Origin: Acinetobacter calcoaceticus
Lineage (GTDB): Bacteria > Pseudomonadota > Gammaproteobacteria > Pseudomonadales > Moraxellaceae
DNA: 64,000 nucleotides
Direction of reading: 5' to 3'
Assembly: GCF_016508255.1 (NCBI RefSeq)
Contig: NZ_JADVKT010000003.1
Coordinates: 248,001-312,000 of the forward strand
Made by a program: the position numbers and the translations under genes. The notes beneath the pieces were generated by a model that did not search any database, had not been told where the DNA came from, and was given only the letters and a program-made list of their open reading frames with translations. Shown here piece by piece: positions 1 through 8,577 of this stretch. The first letter of the stretch is position 1, and the number at the start of each line of letters is the position of its first letter.

Positions 1-766
1 AGAATACCGTAATGCATTAGTTGCTTTTTTAAATGAGCATAAAGAAGCTTTGGATGAAGATTCTCAGCGTCGCTTAACAACAAATCCATTACGTATTTTA
101 GATTCTAAAATTGAGTCTACCCAGAAAATTTTGGAAAATGCGCCGAAATTGCATGATTTCTTAAAAGAAGATAGTTTAAGTCACTTCCAACAATTGCAAG
201 ACTATTTGACTGCTGCTGGTATCCAGTTTGTAATTAACCAGAAGTTAGTACGTGGTCTGGATTATTACAACAAGACTGTTTTTGAATGGACAACAACAGC
301 ACTTGGTTCACAAGGTACAGTCTGTGCTGGTGGACGTTACGACGGTTTAGTTGGCCAGTTAAAAGGTAAGCCAGATCAATCTATACCAGCTGTTGGTTTT
401 GCAATGGGTATGGAGCGTTTATTGCTTCTGCTTGAGCAGGTTGAACAGGCCGAAGTCATTCGTGATTGTGAAGTTTTCTTGGTTGCAGAACCTGCTTATC
501 AAACGAATGCTTTGATTTTAGCGGAACAATTACGTGACCAGTTAGAAGCTGCAAATAGCAGTATTCGAATCAAAACAGGTTCGCAAGGCAGCATGAAAAG
601 CCAGATGAAAAAAGCTGATCAGGCTGGAGCAATCTTTGCTTTGATTTTAGGGGAACGAGAGTGGGATGCACAGCAGCTTGCACTAAAAGAGCTAGCAACA
701 GCTGAACAGTCACAAGTCGCAATTGCTGACCTTGTACCATTTTTAATCCAAAAATTTACAAAATAA
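1..766 (+). CDS. hisS: Histidyl-tRNA synthetase, C-terminal part (cut by window start)
   Basis: This is the C-terminal 255 residues or so of histidyl-tRNA synthetase, which charges tRNA-His with histidine in the cytoplasm. The frame is open from base 2, so the true start lies before the window. The class II motif 3 region is visible (GGRYDGLVG, then [12 protein letters not shown]), as is the conserved [15 protein letters not shown] segment that shapes the histidine pocket. The last 100 residues form the alpha/beta anticodon-binding domain. The next gene begins 28 bp later on the same strand, which fits the common hisS-yfgM-bamB-der order of gammaproteobacteria. Confidence 0.97.
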   Translation, partial: EYRNALVAFLNEHKEALDEDSQRRLTTNPLRILDSKIESTQKILENAPKLHDFLKEDSLSHFQQLQDYLTAAGIQFVINQKLVRGLDYYNKTVFEWTTTALGSQGTVCAGGRYDGLVGQLKGKPDQSIPAVGFAMGMERLLLLLEQVEQAEVIRDCEVFLVAEPAYQTNALILAEQLRDQLEAANSSIRIKTGSQGSMKSQMKKADQAGAIFALILGEREWDAQQLALKELATAEQSQVAIADLVPFLIQKFTK

Positions 767-794
767 ACTGAAACATCTGGAAAAGGACAATCAC

Positions 795-1493
795 ATGAGC
801 GTAAGTGATGAAGAACAATTCGACAGCTTAAAGTCGTTCGCCAAAAAATATGGTTCTGCCATGATTAGCGGAATTCTCATTGCGTTGATTGCCTTTTTCG
901 GGTGGACATATTGGCAAAAAAAGAATCTGGCAACTAGTCAGGTAGAAACTGCAAAAGTACAGCAGTTAATGGATGAGGCAAATGCGAGTGCCGATAATCC
1001 AAATGCCTTAAGCTCGGTAACTGCATCGGCAGATAAAATTGTAAAAGATGATATCGATTCTGTTCAGGCAATACAGACTCAGTTTGTACTGGCAAAATTA
1101 GCCTATGAGAAACAGGATTATGCTGCTGCTGAAAAAGCATTAAAGAAAGTTGAAAATTCAAAAGTAAAAGATGAAGGTTTGATTCAGGTTGTAAAATTGC
1201 GTTTAGCAGATGCACAATTGGCGCAAAACAAATATGATGAAGCACTAAAAACCTTGTCTGGTAACGTTGATCCTGCATTTAAAGCAACGGTAGAAGAGTT
1301 ACGTGGTGATATCTTTGTTGCTAAGAAAGATGTTGATTCTGCTAAAAAAGCGTATCAGGCAGCTTGGGATTCGTTACTGGAACGTAAACAAGAGCGACAA
1401 ATTTTACAAATTAAACTCGAAAGTGTTGGCGTTTTAGTTGAAGATCCACAGATTGAGCGCCCAATTTTGGAAACACAGGTGGAAGAGTCTTAA
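795..1493 (+). CDS. yfgM: YfgM-like ancillary SecYEG/periplasmic chaperone network protein
   Basis: A 232-residue protein with a short cytoplasmic N-terminus, one membrane segment at about residues 24-41 and a helical TPR-like periplasmic domain. This is the architecture of YfgM, which in E. coli associates with SecYEG and PpiD. The tail (after about residue 190) is charged and rich in Gln and Lys. Its stop codon overlaps the bamB start by one base (TAATG), so the two are translationally linked, as in E. coli. The function is inferred from architecture and neighbourhood, since the family is poorly conserved in sequence. Confidence 0.85.
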   Translation: MSVSDEEQFDSLKSFAKKYGSAMISGILIALIAFFGWTYWQKKNLATSQVETAKVQQLMDEANASADNPNALSSVTASADKIVKDDIDSVQAIQTQFVLAKLAYEKQDYAAAEKALKKVENSKVKDEGLIQVVKLRLADAQLAQNKYDEALKTLSGNVDPAFKATVEELRGDIFVAKKDVDSAKKAYQAAWDSLLERKQERQILQIKLESVGVLVEDPQIERPILETQVEES

Positions 1494-2638
1494 TGAATCA
1501 GAAATTCAAACTGCCTTTGGCAATTGCAATCGCATCGGCTGTACTGGTGGGATGTTCTAGCAACAAAGTAAAAGAAGCAAAACCAAATCCACTACCGAAA
1601 TTGACCGAGTCGAAAAAGACCTTAACGCCAGTGTTTTCGCGTAGTGTTTCTTCTACTGATAAGGCTGATCCATTACGCTTGCAACTTGATGCAAGCGACG
1701 GTGTTGTTTTCACTCTTGATCCAAAAGGCGAAGTAGCTGCATATCGTGGTAAGCAACGCGTTTGGGAGAAAAAAGTCAGTAAATTAGGCTTGAGCTCTGG
1801 TGTTGAAGCTGCCGAAGGAATTGTTGTTGTTGGTAATAGTAAAGGGCAACTCTTTGCACTAGATCAGGCAACAGGTGAGCAGAAGTGGACTGCACAGTTA
1901 TCGGGTGCGTTGTTAAGCCCTTCATTGGTTCAATCTGGACGCGTTATTACCATTGCGAATGATGGTACTGTGTTTGCACATGATGCTGCTTCGGGCCAGC
2001 AAGTTTGGGCTTATAAATTACCCAATGTTCAATTTAGTTTGCGTGGTCAGGCATCACCAGTGAGCCTTGATCCTCGTACGGTATTAATTGCATCTGCGAA
2101 TGCATATGTCTATGCAATTGATACCATTAGTGGTATTCCACGTTTCCAACGTCGTGTTGCAGTTAGCGAAGGGCGTTCTGATATTCAACGTTTAATTGAT
2201 ATTGATGGCGATCCTGTTGTAGCTGGACAGTTTATGGTAACGACCAGTTTCCAAGGTCAAGTGACTGTAACCGATCTTGCTTCTCAACGTGTAGTTTGGA
2301 GTGAAGATTCGAGCAGTACTAAACGTCCAGAAGTTTATGACAACAAAGTATTTGTCTCTTCTGCAGATGGTAAGTTAACAGCTTACGATTTAGCATCTGG
2401 CGAAAAAATCTGGGAAAATGATAGTTTGTTAAACCGTCATTTAAGTAATCCGGTTGTGCTAGGACAAGATCTTGTTGTAGGTGATTTAGATGGTGTATTA
2501 CATCTTGTTGAACCAGCAACAGGTAAATTAATTGGTCGTTCAAAAACAAGTGGTGAAGTTAATACATTACGTGTTATCGAGAATCAACTTTATGTTTCGA
2601 CCAGAAAAGGCGATTTAAGTATTTGGCAGAATCGTTAA
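1493..2638 (+). CDS. bamB: Outer membrane protein assembly lipoprotein BamB
   Basis: BamB is the beta-propeller lipoprotein of the BAM complex that folds beta-barrel proteins into the outer membrane. The 381-residue product starts with a lipoprotein signal peptide ending in the lipobox LVGC (Cys21). Repeated PQQ-type blades follow, seen as recurring patterns such as LFALDQATGEQKW, VFAHDAASGQQVW and LTAYDLASGEKIW. Length matches the family (about 380-390). It is co-transcribed with the yfgM gene, whose stop it overlaps, and a strong hairpin terminator lies 55 bp downstream. Confidence 0.96.
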   Translation: MNQKFKLPLAIAIASAVLVGCSSNKVKEAKPNPLPKLTESKKTLTPVFSRSVSSTDKADPLRLQLDASDGVVFTLDPKGEVAAYRGKQRVWEKKVSKLGLSSGVEAAEGIVVVGNSKGQLFALDQATGEQKWTAQLSGALLSPSLVQSGRVITIANDGTVFAHDAASGQQVWAYKLPNVQFSLRGQASPVSLDPRTVLIASANAYVYAIDTISGIPRFQRRVAVSEGRSDIQRLIDIDGDPVVAGQFMVTTSFQGQVTVTDLASQRVVWSEDSSSTKRPEVYDNKVFVSSADGKLTAYDLASGEKIWENDSLLNRHLSNPVVLGQDLVVGDLDGVLHLVEPATGKLIGRSKTSGEVNTLRVIENQLYVSTRKGDLSIWQNR

Positions 2639-2651
2639 TTTTGTTCGCTTG

Positions 2652-2660
2652 TGCTAAAAT
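2652..2660 (+). promoter_or_regulatory. Candidate extended -10 element (TGCTAAAAT) upstream of der
   Basis: The 9-mer TGCTAAAAT fits the sigma70 extended -10 pattern TGnTAnnnT. No convincing -35 box is seen. A transcript starting just after it would meet the hairpin at 2693-2726 almost at once, so it could give a short leader, an attenuated der transcript, or no product at all. Confidence 0.3.
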
Positions 2661-2692
2661 AAGCGCTTAACAAATTACGCTGTTAAAAATAT

Positions 2693-2733
2693 CGGGGTGT
2701 TTGAATTAAATCAGTTCAAAGCCCCGTCTTTTA
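2693..2733 (+). terminator. Intrinsic terminator after bamB
   Basis: A 12-13 bp interrupted stem pairs CGGGG..TTTGAA (from 2693) with TTCAAA.CCCCG (to 2726) around a 9-base loop and is followed by TCTTTTA. It ends the hisS-yfgM-bamB transcript, or attenuates one entering der. Confidence 0.75.
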
Positions 2734-2825
2734 TTATGGTCATCTCTGACCTTAAAATATATCTCCTGTACTGTTTTTAATGCTCATGCCATGAGATATG
2801 GCTGGTCTTGAATTAAGGTTATTGT

Positions 2826-4235
2826 ATGAAACCCGTTATTGCGCTCATTGGTCGTCCGAATGTCGGAAAATCAACGTTATTTAACCAGATTACCAAGAGT
2901 CGTGATGCACTTGTAGCCGACTTCGCGGGCCTGACTCGTGACCGTAAATATGGTGATGCGACTTATCAGAATAAGTCTTTCATTGTTGTTGATACTGGCG
3001 GTATTGGTGAAAATGAAGGCGGTATTGATAACTACATGGCTGAGCAGTCAAAAACAGCAATCCATGAAGCAGATATCATTATTTTTGTGGTTGATGCGCG
3101 TGCTGGCTTGTTGGCTTCCGATGAGCAAATTGCACGGGAATTGCGTACGCTAGGTAAAAAAGTTTACTTGGTTGCCAATAAAGTTGATGGTGTTCATGCA
3201 GAAGCTGCGTTGGTTGAGTTCTATAAACTTGGTATGGGTGAACCATTACAAGTTGCTGCCAGCCATGGACGTGGTGTACAGCAAATGCTTGAGGATGTCT
3301 TGGTAGACGTACCTGAAGATGAAAATCCAGAAGAGCATGACAAAGCAACAGGTTTACGTTTAGCCATTATTGGTCGTCCAAATGTTGGTAAATCTACCTT
3401 AGTCAATCGCTTGCTTGGCGAAGATCGTGTAGTAGCATTTGACCAACCTGGTACAACTCGCGATTCGATTTATATCCCATTTGAACGTGATGGTCGTCAA
3501 TATACCCTTATTGATACAGCGGGTGTGCGTCGTAAAGGTAAAGTTGAAGAAATGATTGAGAAATTCTCAATCGTGAAAACACTACAAGCAATTAAAGATG
3601 CACATGTGATTGTAGTGGTTCTTGATGCCCGTGAAGGCGTAGTTGAGCAAGATTTACATTTGATTGGTTACGCACTTGAAGCTGGTCGTGCCATGGTGAT
3701 CGCCATTAACAAATGGGACAACATGACTGAATACGATCGTAAACAGTGTAAGTTGGATGTTGATCGCCGTTTTGATTTTATTCCTTGGGCAAAAGTGCAT
3801 TTAATCTCGGCATTGCATGGCACTGGCGTAGGGGAAATGTACCCAACCATCCATCGTGCTTATGATTCATCGCATTTAAAAGTTTCACCTGCGAAATTAA
3901 CTCAAATTTTGAATGATGCTACAGATGCACATCAACCACCAATGGTGGGTGGTAAGCGTATTAAAATGCGTTATGCACATATGGGTGGACAAAATCCACC
4001 AACGATCGTAATTCACGGTAATAAGGTCGATAAAACTCCTGCGGATTATCGTCGTTACCTTGAGAATGTGTTCCGCAAAGTTTACAAACTGGAAGGAACG
4101 CCAGTGCGTGTCGATTTTAAAACGTCGGAAAATCCATTTGAAGGACGTAAGTCACAAGTGGATGAACGCGTTGCGGCACGTAAACGTCGTTATGTACAGA
4201 AATTCAAAAAAGCTGAGAAAAAGTTTAAACGTTAA
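2826..4235 (+). CDS. der: Ribosome-assembly GTPase Der (EngA)
   Basis: Der is a tandem GTPase needed for 50S ribosomal subunit maturation. Two P-loops of identical core sequence are visible: GRPNVGKST at residues 9-17 and again at 183-191. Both are followed by the usual DTAG/DTGG switch II and NKxD motifs (NKVD, NKWD). The C-terminal 115 residues form the KH-like domain and end in a lysine-rich tail ([11 protein letters not shown]). Length 469 residues is normal. A 187-bp gap with a terminator separates it from bamB, so it probably has its own promoter. An intrinsic terminator follows. Confidence 0.98.
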   Translation: MKPVIALIGRPNVGKSTLFNQITKSRDALVADFAGLTRDRKYGDATYQNKSFIVVDTGGIGENEGGIDNYMAEQSKTAIHEADIIIFVVDARAGLLASDEQIARELRTLGKKVYLVANKVDGVHAEAALVEFYKLGMGEPLQVAASHGRGVQQMLEDVLVDVPEDENPEEHDKATGLRLAIIGRPNVGKSTLVNRLLGEDRVVAFDQPGTTRDSIYIPFERDGRQYTLIDTAGVRRKGKVEEMIEKFSIVKTLQAIKDAHVIVVVLDAREGVVEQDLHLIGYALEAGRAMVIAINKWDNMTEYDRKQCKLDVDRRFDFIPWAKVHLISALHGTGVGEMYPTIHRAYDSSHLKVSPAKLTQILNDATDAHQPPMVGGKRIKMRYAHMGGQNPPTIVIHGNKVDKTPADYRRYLENVFRKVYKLEGTPVRVDFKTSENPFEGRKSQVDERVAARKRRYVQKFKKAEKKFKR

Positions 4236-4252
4236 GCTTTTGAAAGTTTAAA

Positions 4253-4280
4253 AACCCAAAGTCTTCTTTGGGTTTTTTAT
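4253..4280 (+). terminator. Intrinsic terminator after der
   Basis: The stem AACCCAAA (4253-4260) pairs with TTTGGGTT (4267-4274) and is followed by a run of T. It separates der from the downstream aryl polyene operon. Confidence 0.85.
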
Positions 4281-4340
4281 TGCAAATAAATGAACATGTC
4301 GCAAGAGTTATGAAAAAGTGTGAATAATAAACGTAATTTT

Positions 4341-4368
4341 TTGTAAATTTTATAACGAATGCTATAAT
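4341..4368 (+). promoter_or_regulatory. Sigma70-type promoter of the aryl polyene operon
   Basis: TTGTAA (4341-4346) and a perfect TATAAT (4363-4368) are 16 bases apart. The -10 box is preceded by TG one base upstream, giving the extended form TGCTATAAT. It lies 64 bp before the first gene of the cluster and after the der terminator. It is the only strong promoter I see for the 20-gene run. Confidence 0.65.
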
Positions 4369-4431
4369 CAGCATCTTTATAAAATAATTTATATTTCGAA
4401 AGAATAATGCGGCTTAGGGTTCACTTTTAGC

Positions 4432-5046
4432 ATGGTAACATTACATCTTGCTCAGCTTTCATTTACACATGCTCAGCCCTCATATACAGCTCTTGACTGT
4501 ATTCCAGCTATGCAACGTAGACGATTATCCCCATTAGCTAAACTTGCTTTGAACAGTGCGCTTGGCGCATTAGATGGTAGTAAAGCCGATTATATTGTTT
4601 GGGTGTCACGATATGGTGACGAGTCTAAGACATTGAATATATTGCAAGATGTTTTAAGTGAGCAAACCCCATCACCCACACAGTTTTCAACGTCTGTTCA
4701 TAATGCAATTTCTGGGCTTTATTCTATTTTATGTCAGGATGATACTCCCTCTACCAGCTTGAGCTGTTCATGGACTGAAAGTTTGATTGAGGCTTATGCT
4801 CTTTTAAAGTCAATGAAAGATATCCAGCGGGTATTAGTCGTTGCTTATGATGAACCTTTACCCAATATTTATACCGAGGCAGTCGATTTCCCAGCTTATG
4901 CAATCGCTGCTGTCGTTACTTTAGAACAACCTAATTTACAAATTACTGCGTGGACGCATACAGATGAAGCAGATGGTCCTACTTTTGCTCATTTTTGGCA
5001 GGATGCTGACCAGTTAATATCTGCATTTGGGTGGAACAAATGCTAA
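4432..5046 (+). CDS. Short beta-ketoacyl synthase-like protein (APE chain-length-factor type)
   Basis: First gene of the aryl polyene cluster. The 204-residue product matches the short ketoacyl synthase N-terminal-domain family, with the characteristic SVHNAISGLYS segment (residues 88-98). In characterised APE systems such a partner pairs with a full ketosynthase as a chain-length factor. It is half the length of a normal ketosynthase (about 400 residues) and lacks the C-terminal half carrying the two catalytic histidines, so it cannot be a complete condensing enzyme. A Cys at about 112 (SCSW) may sit at the old nucleophile position. It overlaps the next gene by 7 bp. Confidence 0.8.
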   Translation: MVTLHLAQLSFTHAQPSYTALDCIPAMQRRRLSPLAKLALNSALGALDGSKADYIVWVSRYGDESKTLNILQDVLSEQTPSPTQFSTSVHNAISGLYSILCQDDTPSTSLSCSWTESLIEAYALLKSMKDIQRVLVVAYDEPLPNIYTEAVDFPAYAIAAVVTLEQPNLQITAWTHTDEADGPTFAHFWQDADQLISAFGWNKC

Positions 5047-5834
5047 GTCTTAAAAATCTGAAGCAAAAAAGTAATTATTGCTGGCGTGTAGCTGCAACTG
5101 GTTTTAGTTTTGCCAGTTTTGGGCTGGGTGGTATGGCAATTGCCACAGTCATCGCACCCGTGCTGAATGCTACAACCTCTGATTCTGAAAAGCGTCAGCA
5201 GCGGGCACAAGATGTTATTAAGTATAGCTTTAAAGGCTTTACCGAAATGATGGTCAAACTTGGCATTATGACTTATTCGGTAGACGGTTTGGAAAAGCTA
5301 CAGAATAGTCGCCAAGAGCTTGTAATCGCCAATCATCCGAGTTTGATTGATGTTGTAGTACTAATTGGTATGATGCAGCAGGCTAATTGTGTCGTGAAGC
5401 AATCTCTTTGGTCTAACCCCTTTACCAAAGGACCCGTGCAAAGCGCAGGTTATATTTTAAATGCAGGTTCTCAGCAATTTGTTGAAGACTGTGTAAGGCG
5501 CTTGAACGAAAAGAATGCGGCTTCTCTCTTAATTTTTCCGGAAGGAACGCGCACTGAAAAGGGAATGACCCTAAATGAGTTTCAGCGAGGCGCAGCCAAT
5601 ATTGCCATTCGTGCAAATGTACCAATTCGCCCAGTAATTATTATCTGTACACCTTCTACATTAACTAAGAATGAAAAATGGTATCACGTACCATCCCAAC
5701 CATTTCATATCGAGGTTAAGGTTTTGGATGCTGTGCACGTATCAGATCTGTTAGATGATTTAACAGTAGGACCTAAACAAGTTCGTCAGTTAAGTCGTAG
5801 TTTTTATAAAATTTTTGATGAAGAGTTATCTTGA
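5040..5834 (+). CDS. Lysophospholipid acyltransferase-like protein (PlsC family)
   Basis: A 264-residue membrane-associated acyltransferase of the 1-acyl-glycerol-3-phosphate acyltransferase family. Motif I is ANHPSLID (HPSLID, an HX4D box) and motif III is FPEGTR. A hydrophobic segment lies near residues 20-45. A GTG in frame 9 bases upstream is possible, but GGTGGA sits at Shine-Dalgarno distance from the ATG at 5040, so I chose that. In an aryl polyene operon it probably helps attach the polyene chain to a lipid anchor; that role is inferred from context. Confidence 0.9.
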   Translation: MLSLKNLKQKSNYCWRVAATGFSFASFGLGGMAIATVIAPVLNATTSDSEKRQQRAQDVIKYSFKGFTEMMVKLGIMTYSVDGLEKLQNSRQELVIANHPSLIDVVVLIGMMQQANCVVKQSLWSNPFTKGPVQSAGYILNAGSQQFVEDCVRRLNEKNAASLLIFPEGTRTEKGMTLNEFQRGAANIAIRANVPIRPVIIICTPSTLTKNEKWYHVPSQPFHIEVKVLDAVHVSDLLDDLTVGPKQVRQLSRSFYKIFDEELS

Positions 5835-5835
5835 A

Positions 5836-6096
5836 ATGAGCAATCTTGCTGATGAACTAAAGCAAATGATTATTGATGTTTTAGCACTGGAAGATATCAC
5901 TATTGCCGATATTGATACAGAAGCTCCATTATTTGGAGAGGGTTTAGGATTAGACTCGATTGATGCACTTGAGTTAGGACTGGCTTTGAAGAAGCGTTAC
6001 AACATTCATTTAAATGCAGAATCGGATGAAACCAAACAGCATTTTAAATCAATTCAAAGTTTGGTTGCTTTAGTTGAAGCGCAGCAGCAGGCATAG
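5836..6096 (+). CDS. Acyl carrier protein 1 of the APE cluster
   Basis: An acidic 86-residue acyl carrier protein. The phosphopantetheine attachment serine is Ser41 in the sequence GLDSIDALEL. A longer frame opens earlier inside the upstream gene with TTG, but the ATG at 5836, directly after the preceding TGA, gives the normal carrier-protein N-terminus. It carries either the aromatic starter or the growing polyene, and would be activated by the phosphopantetheinyl transferase at the end of the same operon. Confidence 0.93.
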   Translation: MSNLADELKQMIIDVLALEDITIADIDTEAPLFGEGLGLDSIDALELGLALKKRYNIHLNAESDETKQHFKSIQSLVALVEAQQQA

Positions 6097-6107
6097 GGAG
6101 CGTGATG

Positions 6108-6356
6108 ATGTTATCTCAAGAACAAGTGTTAGCAAAACTCCGCGAATGGATGGAAGATTTATTTGAAATTGAACCGGAATCTGTACAACTCGATTCAAAC
6201 TTATATTCAGACTTGGATGTAGATAGTATTGATGCGATAGATTTGGTTGTAAAAATTAAAGAGTTAACAGGTAAGCAAGTAAAGCCTGAAGATTTTAAAA
6301 ATGTGAGAACCGTACTTGATGTGGTGACGGTAATCCAGAACATGACTGCTGAATGA
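6108..6356 (+). CDS. Acyl carrier protein 2 of the APE cluster
   Basis: A second acidic carrier protein of 82 residues with Ser40 in DVDSIDAIDL as the likely phosphopantetheine site. GTG, ATG and ATG codons lie in a row at 6102, 6105 and 6108. The GGGAG ribosome-binding site at 6096-6100 is best spaced for 6108, so I chose it. The stop overlaps the next start (ATGA). Two carrier proteins per cluster are usual for APE systems and suggest separate starter and extender duties. Confidence 0.92.
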   Translation: MLSQEQVLAKLREWMEDLFEIEPESVQLDSNLYSDLDVDSIDAIDLVVKIKELTGKQVKPEDFKNVRTVLDVVTVIQNMTAE

Positions 6357-6907
6357 AGACCTTTATTAAAGGGATAATTACAGCACTTTTTGTGCTGTAT
6401 CCCTTTATTGTGGGGTGGAGTTTGACACATGGTCAATTTATTTGGGTGAGTTTATTACTTATTGGATTGGGCGTAGTCAGACTTTTTAGCAAAGGTAACT
6501 CACTATTATGGCCTTTAACTGGCTTTGCTATTGTTTGTGGCGGGCTCAGTTTGCTGTCACATAATCATGCTTGGTTAAAATTATATCCAGTGGGCATGAG
6601 TTTAGGCTCATTAATTATTTTTGCACTAACACTTATCAAACCACCGTCTATGATCGAGCGCTTTGCTCGACTTGTTGAGCCTGATTTACCTCCTTCTGGA
6701 GTGCAGTGGACTAGACAGGTAACCAAAGTGTGGTGTCTTTTCTTTTTATGCAATGCATTGATTGCATTGACCACCGTACTGTTTGCCTCGACTCAAGTCT
6801 GGGTCATTTATAATGGCTTTATCTCTTATATGCTCATGGGTATTTTGTTCCTGGGTGAGTTTATTTTACGTAAACGTCATCTGCGTTTACACTCTTCAAA
6901 TCATTAA
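6353..6907 (+). CDS. COG4648-type membrane protein of the APE cluster
   Basis: A 184-residue integral membrane protein with about five hydrophobic segments (near residues 5-20, 25-40, 50-65, 75-90 and 125-165) and a basic C-terminus (LRKRHLRLHSSNH). This family is typical of APE gene clusters, where it sits beside the carrier proteins and the ligase. Its biochemical role is not established; a scaffold for the soluble biosynthetic enzymes at the membrane is one possibility. It overlaps the upstream carrier gene by 4 bp. Confidence 0.78.
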   Translation: MKTFIKGIITALFVLYPFIVGWSLTHGQFIWVSLLLIGLGVVRLFSKGNSLLWPLTGFAIVCGGLSLLSHNHAWLKLYPVGMSLGSLIIFALTLIKPPSMIERFARLVEPDLPPSGVQWTRQVTKVWCLFFLCNALIALTTVLFASTQVWVIYNGFISYMLMGILFLGEFILRKRHLRLHSSNH

Positions 6908-6916
6908 TTAGAAACT

Positions 6917-8575
6917 ATGCACTGTCATTTTCAGAAATTCATCGACTCAGCTCAGCCACTTTGTATAGATAGTGCTTTGCACTCGACCCGTTTTAATCAA
7001 TTTTGGCGGGATGTGGCCTTACAAGCTGCTGCAATTGCCCAAATGGAAAATTTAACTTGGGTATTATGGGAAGCAGATAGCTATGAGTTTCTGGTTCTAT
7101 TCTTTGCTGCGCTGTTAGCGAAAAAGCAGATACTTCTACCACCAAATCGAGTGCGTGAACTAGAACAGCAATTTGCAGCACAGCAGATTTATTTTTTAAA
7201 GCGTCAAAATGCTGAATCAATTGCTCCCTTATCTTTAACGTTGGATGATGACTTTTTAGAGCAGGCGCAACTCTATTTTTATACATCAGGTTCAACGGGT
7301 GAACCTAAAAAAATTCCAAGAACATTAAAACAGTTACTTAATGAAGTTCAAGGATTGAGTCAGAGCTTTACTTTTGATGAACATGCAATTGCGATTGCAA
7401 CGGTCAGCCATCAGCATATTTATGGATTACTGTTTAAATTATTACTGCCACTTGCTACAGGTCGAAGTTTTTATGCCCCTCAAATGGCATTTCCAGAAGA
7501 TGTAGTGCAAGCACAAACACAATTAGAAACGTTGGGTTTAAGTAATTATTTGATCTCAAGTCCTGCATTATTAAAACGCTGGACAACCGATGTCGTTTTA
7601 CAGCAATGCCAAATGGTATTTAGTTCGGGTGGCAAACTCGATAGTGGTATTCGCCCTTTATTAAATCGACCAATTATTGAAGTTTTGGGAAGTTCTGAAA
7701 CAGGTGGTATTGCCCATCGTACTCAAGATGAGGATGTATGGACTGCGTTTAGCAATGTAGCTATTCGTATTGAAGACCAACAATTGATGGTCAAAAGTAA
7801 TCATGCTTATGAAGATGATTGGATCATAACAGGTGACCGTGCGACATGGTCCGATGCAACGTGTCAGAGCTTTCAACTTTTGGGGCGTATTGACCGAATT
7901 ATTAAACTCGAAGAAAAACGTTTGAGCCTAGATGCGATTGAACAAAGTATGTATGGTTTAGGCATCGTACAACAATGTCATGTGCTTGTGTTCGAACATG
8001 AACAGCGTCAAATGTTGGGATGCATTGTGGTTTTGACTGAGCATGGTCGAGAACAGTTACAGCAGTTGGGTAAATCAGCTTTCGTTAATCATTTAAAACA
8101 GCAATTGAAAGATCATCTGGAAACTATAGCGATTCCACGTCAGTGGCGTTTTTTAACTCAGTTACCACAAAACACACAGTCCAAACTCAATAAAAACTAT
8201 TTGAAAACGCTATTTAAACCTATGTTGCAACCTGTTGTACTGTCTCAGTCTCAAAGTGCAGATGACCATATTTGGGAATTGGAATTTCCACCTGAGTTAG
8301 CTTGCTTTAAAGGTCATTTTCCAGAGCAACCGATTTATCCGGGTGTTGGGCAGATTGGTTTCTTGCAATATTTTGCTAAATTAATTTGGTCGGATTTACA
8401 GTGGTGTCAGGGGTATGAGCAGTTAAAATTTCAAAATCTGATCTGTCCTTATGCTGTTGTACAACTCAAGCTTTCCCGAAAAAACCACAAGGTGAATTTT
8501 GAGCTGCGTGACTCAGAACATATTCTGGCTTCAGGACGTCTATTATTTGCTTTACAAGCGGAAGTTGAGGGTTAA
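6917..8575 (+). CDS. AMP-forming aryl acid:ACP ligase fused to a hotdog dehydratase-like domain
   Basis: This 552-residue protein combines two activities. Residues 1-430 are an AMP-binding ligase with the P-loop TSGSTGEPKK at 123-132 and the later GSSETGG and TGDRATW motifs. Residues from about 440 to the end are a hotdog fold of the FabA/FabZ type, with GHFPEQPIYPG starting at Gly466. In characterised APE systems the ligase loads an aromatic acid onto a carrier protein, and the small dehydratase-like protein is a separate partner of a second dehydratase; here they appear fused. A stand-alone ligase would be about 100 residues shorter. Which acid is activated cannot be read from the sequence. 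Confidence 0.88.
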   Translation: MHCHFQKFIDSAQPLCIDSALHSTRFNQFWRDVALQAAAIAQMENLTWVLWEADSYEFLVLFFAALLAKKQILLPPNRVRELEQQFAAQQIYFLKRQNAESIAPLSLTLDDDFLEQAQLYFYTSGSTGEPKKIPRTLKQLLNEVQGLSQSFTFDEHAIAIATVSHQHIYGLLFKLLLPLATGRSFYAPQMAFPEDVVQAQTQLETLGLSNYLISSPALLKRWTTDVVLQQCQMVFSSGGKLDSGIRPLLNRPIIEVLGSSETGGIAHRTQDEDVWTAFSNVAIRIEDQQLMVKSNHAYEDDWIITGDRATWSDATCQSFQLLGRIDRIIKLEEKRLSLDAIEQSMYGLGIVQQCHVLVFEHEQRQMLGCIVVLTEHGREQLQQLGKSAFVNHLKQQLKDHLETIAIPRQWRFLTQLPQNTQSKLNKNYLKTLFKPMLQPVVLSQSQSADDHIWELEFPPELACFKGHFPEQPIYPGVGQIGFLQYFAKLIWSDLQWCQGYEQLKFQNLICPYAVVQLKLSRKNHKVNFELRDSEHILASGRLLFALQAEVEG

Positions 8576-8577
8576 AC

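Noticed and set aside
934..1278. Reverse-strand frame of 114 codons inside the YfgM gene
   Set aside because: It lies wholly within a supported gene, has no similarity I recognise and no ribosome-binding site.
5031..5039. GTG start for the PlsC-like acyltransferase 9 bases upstream
   Set aside because: GGTGGA at 5030-5035 is better placed as a ribosome-binding site for the ATG at 5040.
4432..5046. Reading the short first APE gene as a fragment of a normal ketosynthase
   Set aside because: It has no frameshifted continuation, overlaps the next gene by 7 bp in a normal way and matches the known short APE ketosynthase-like family.
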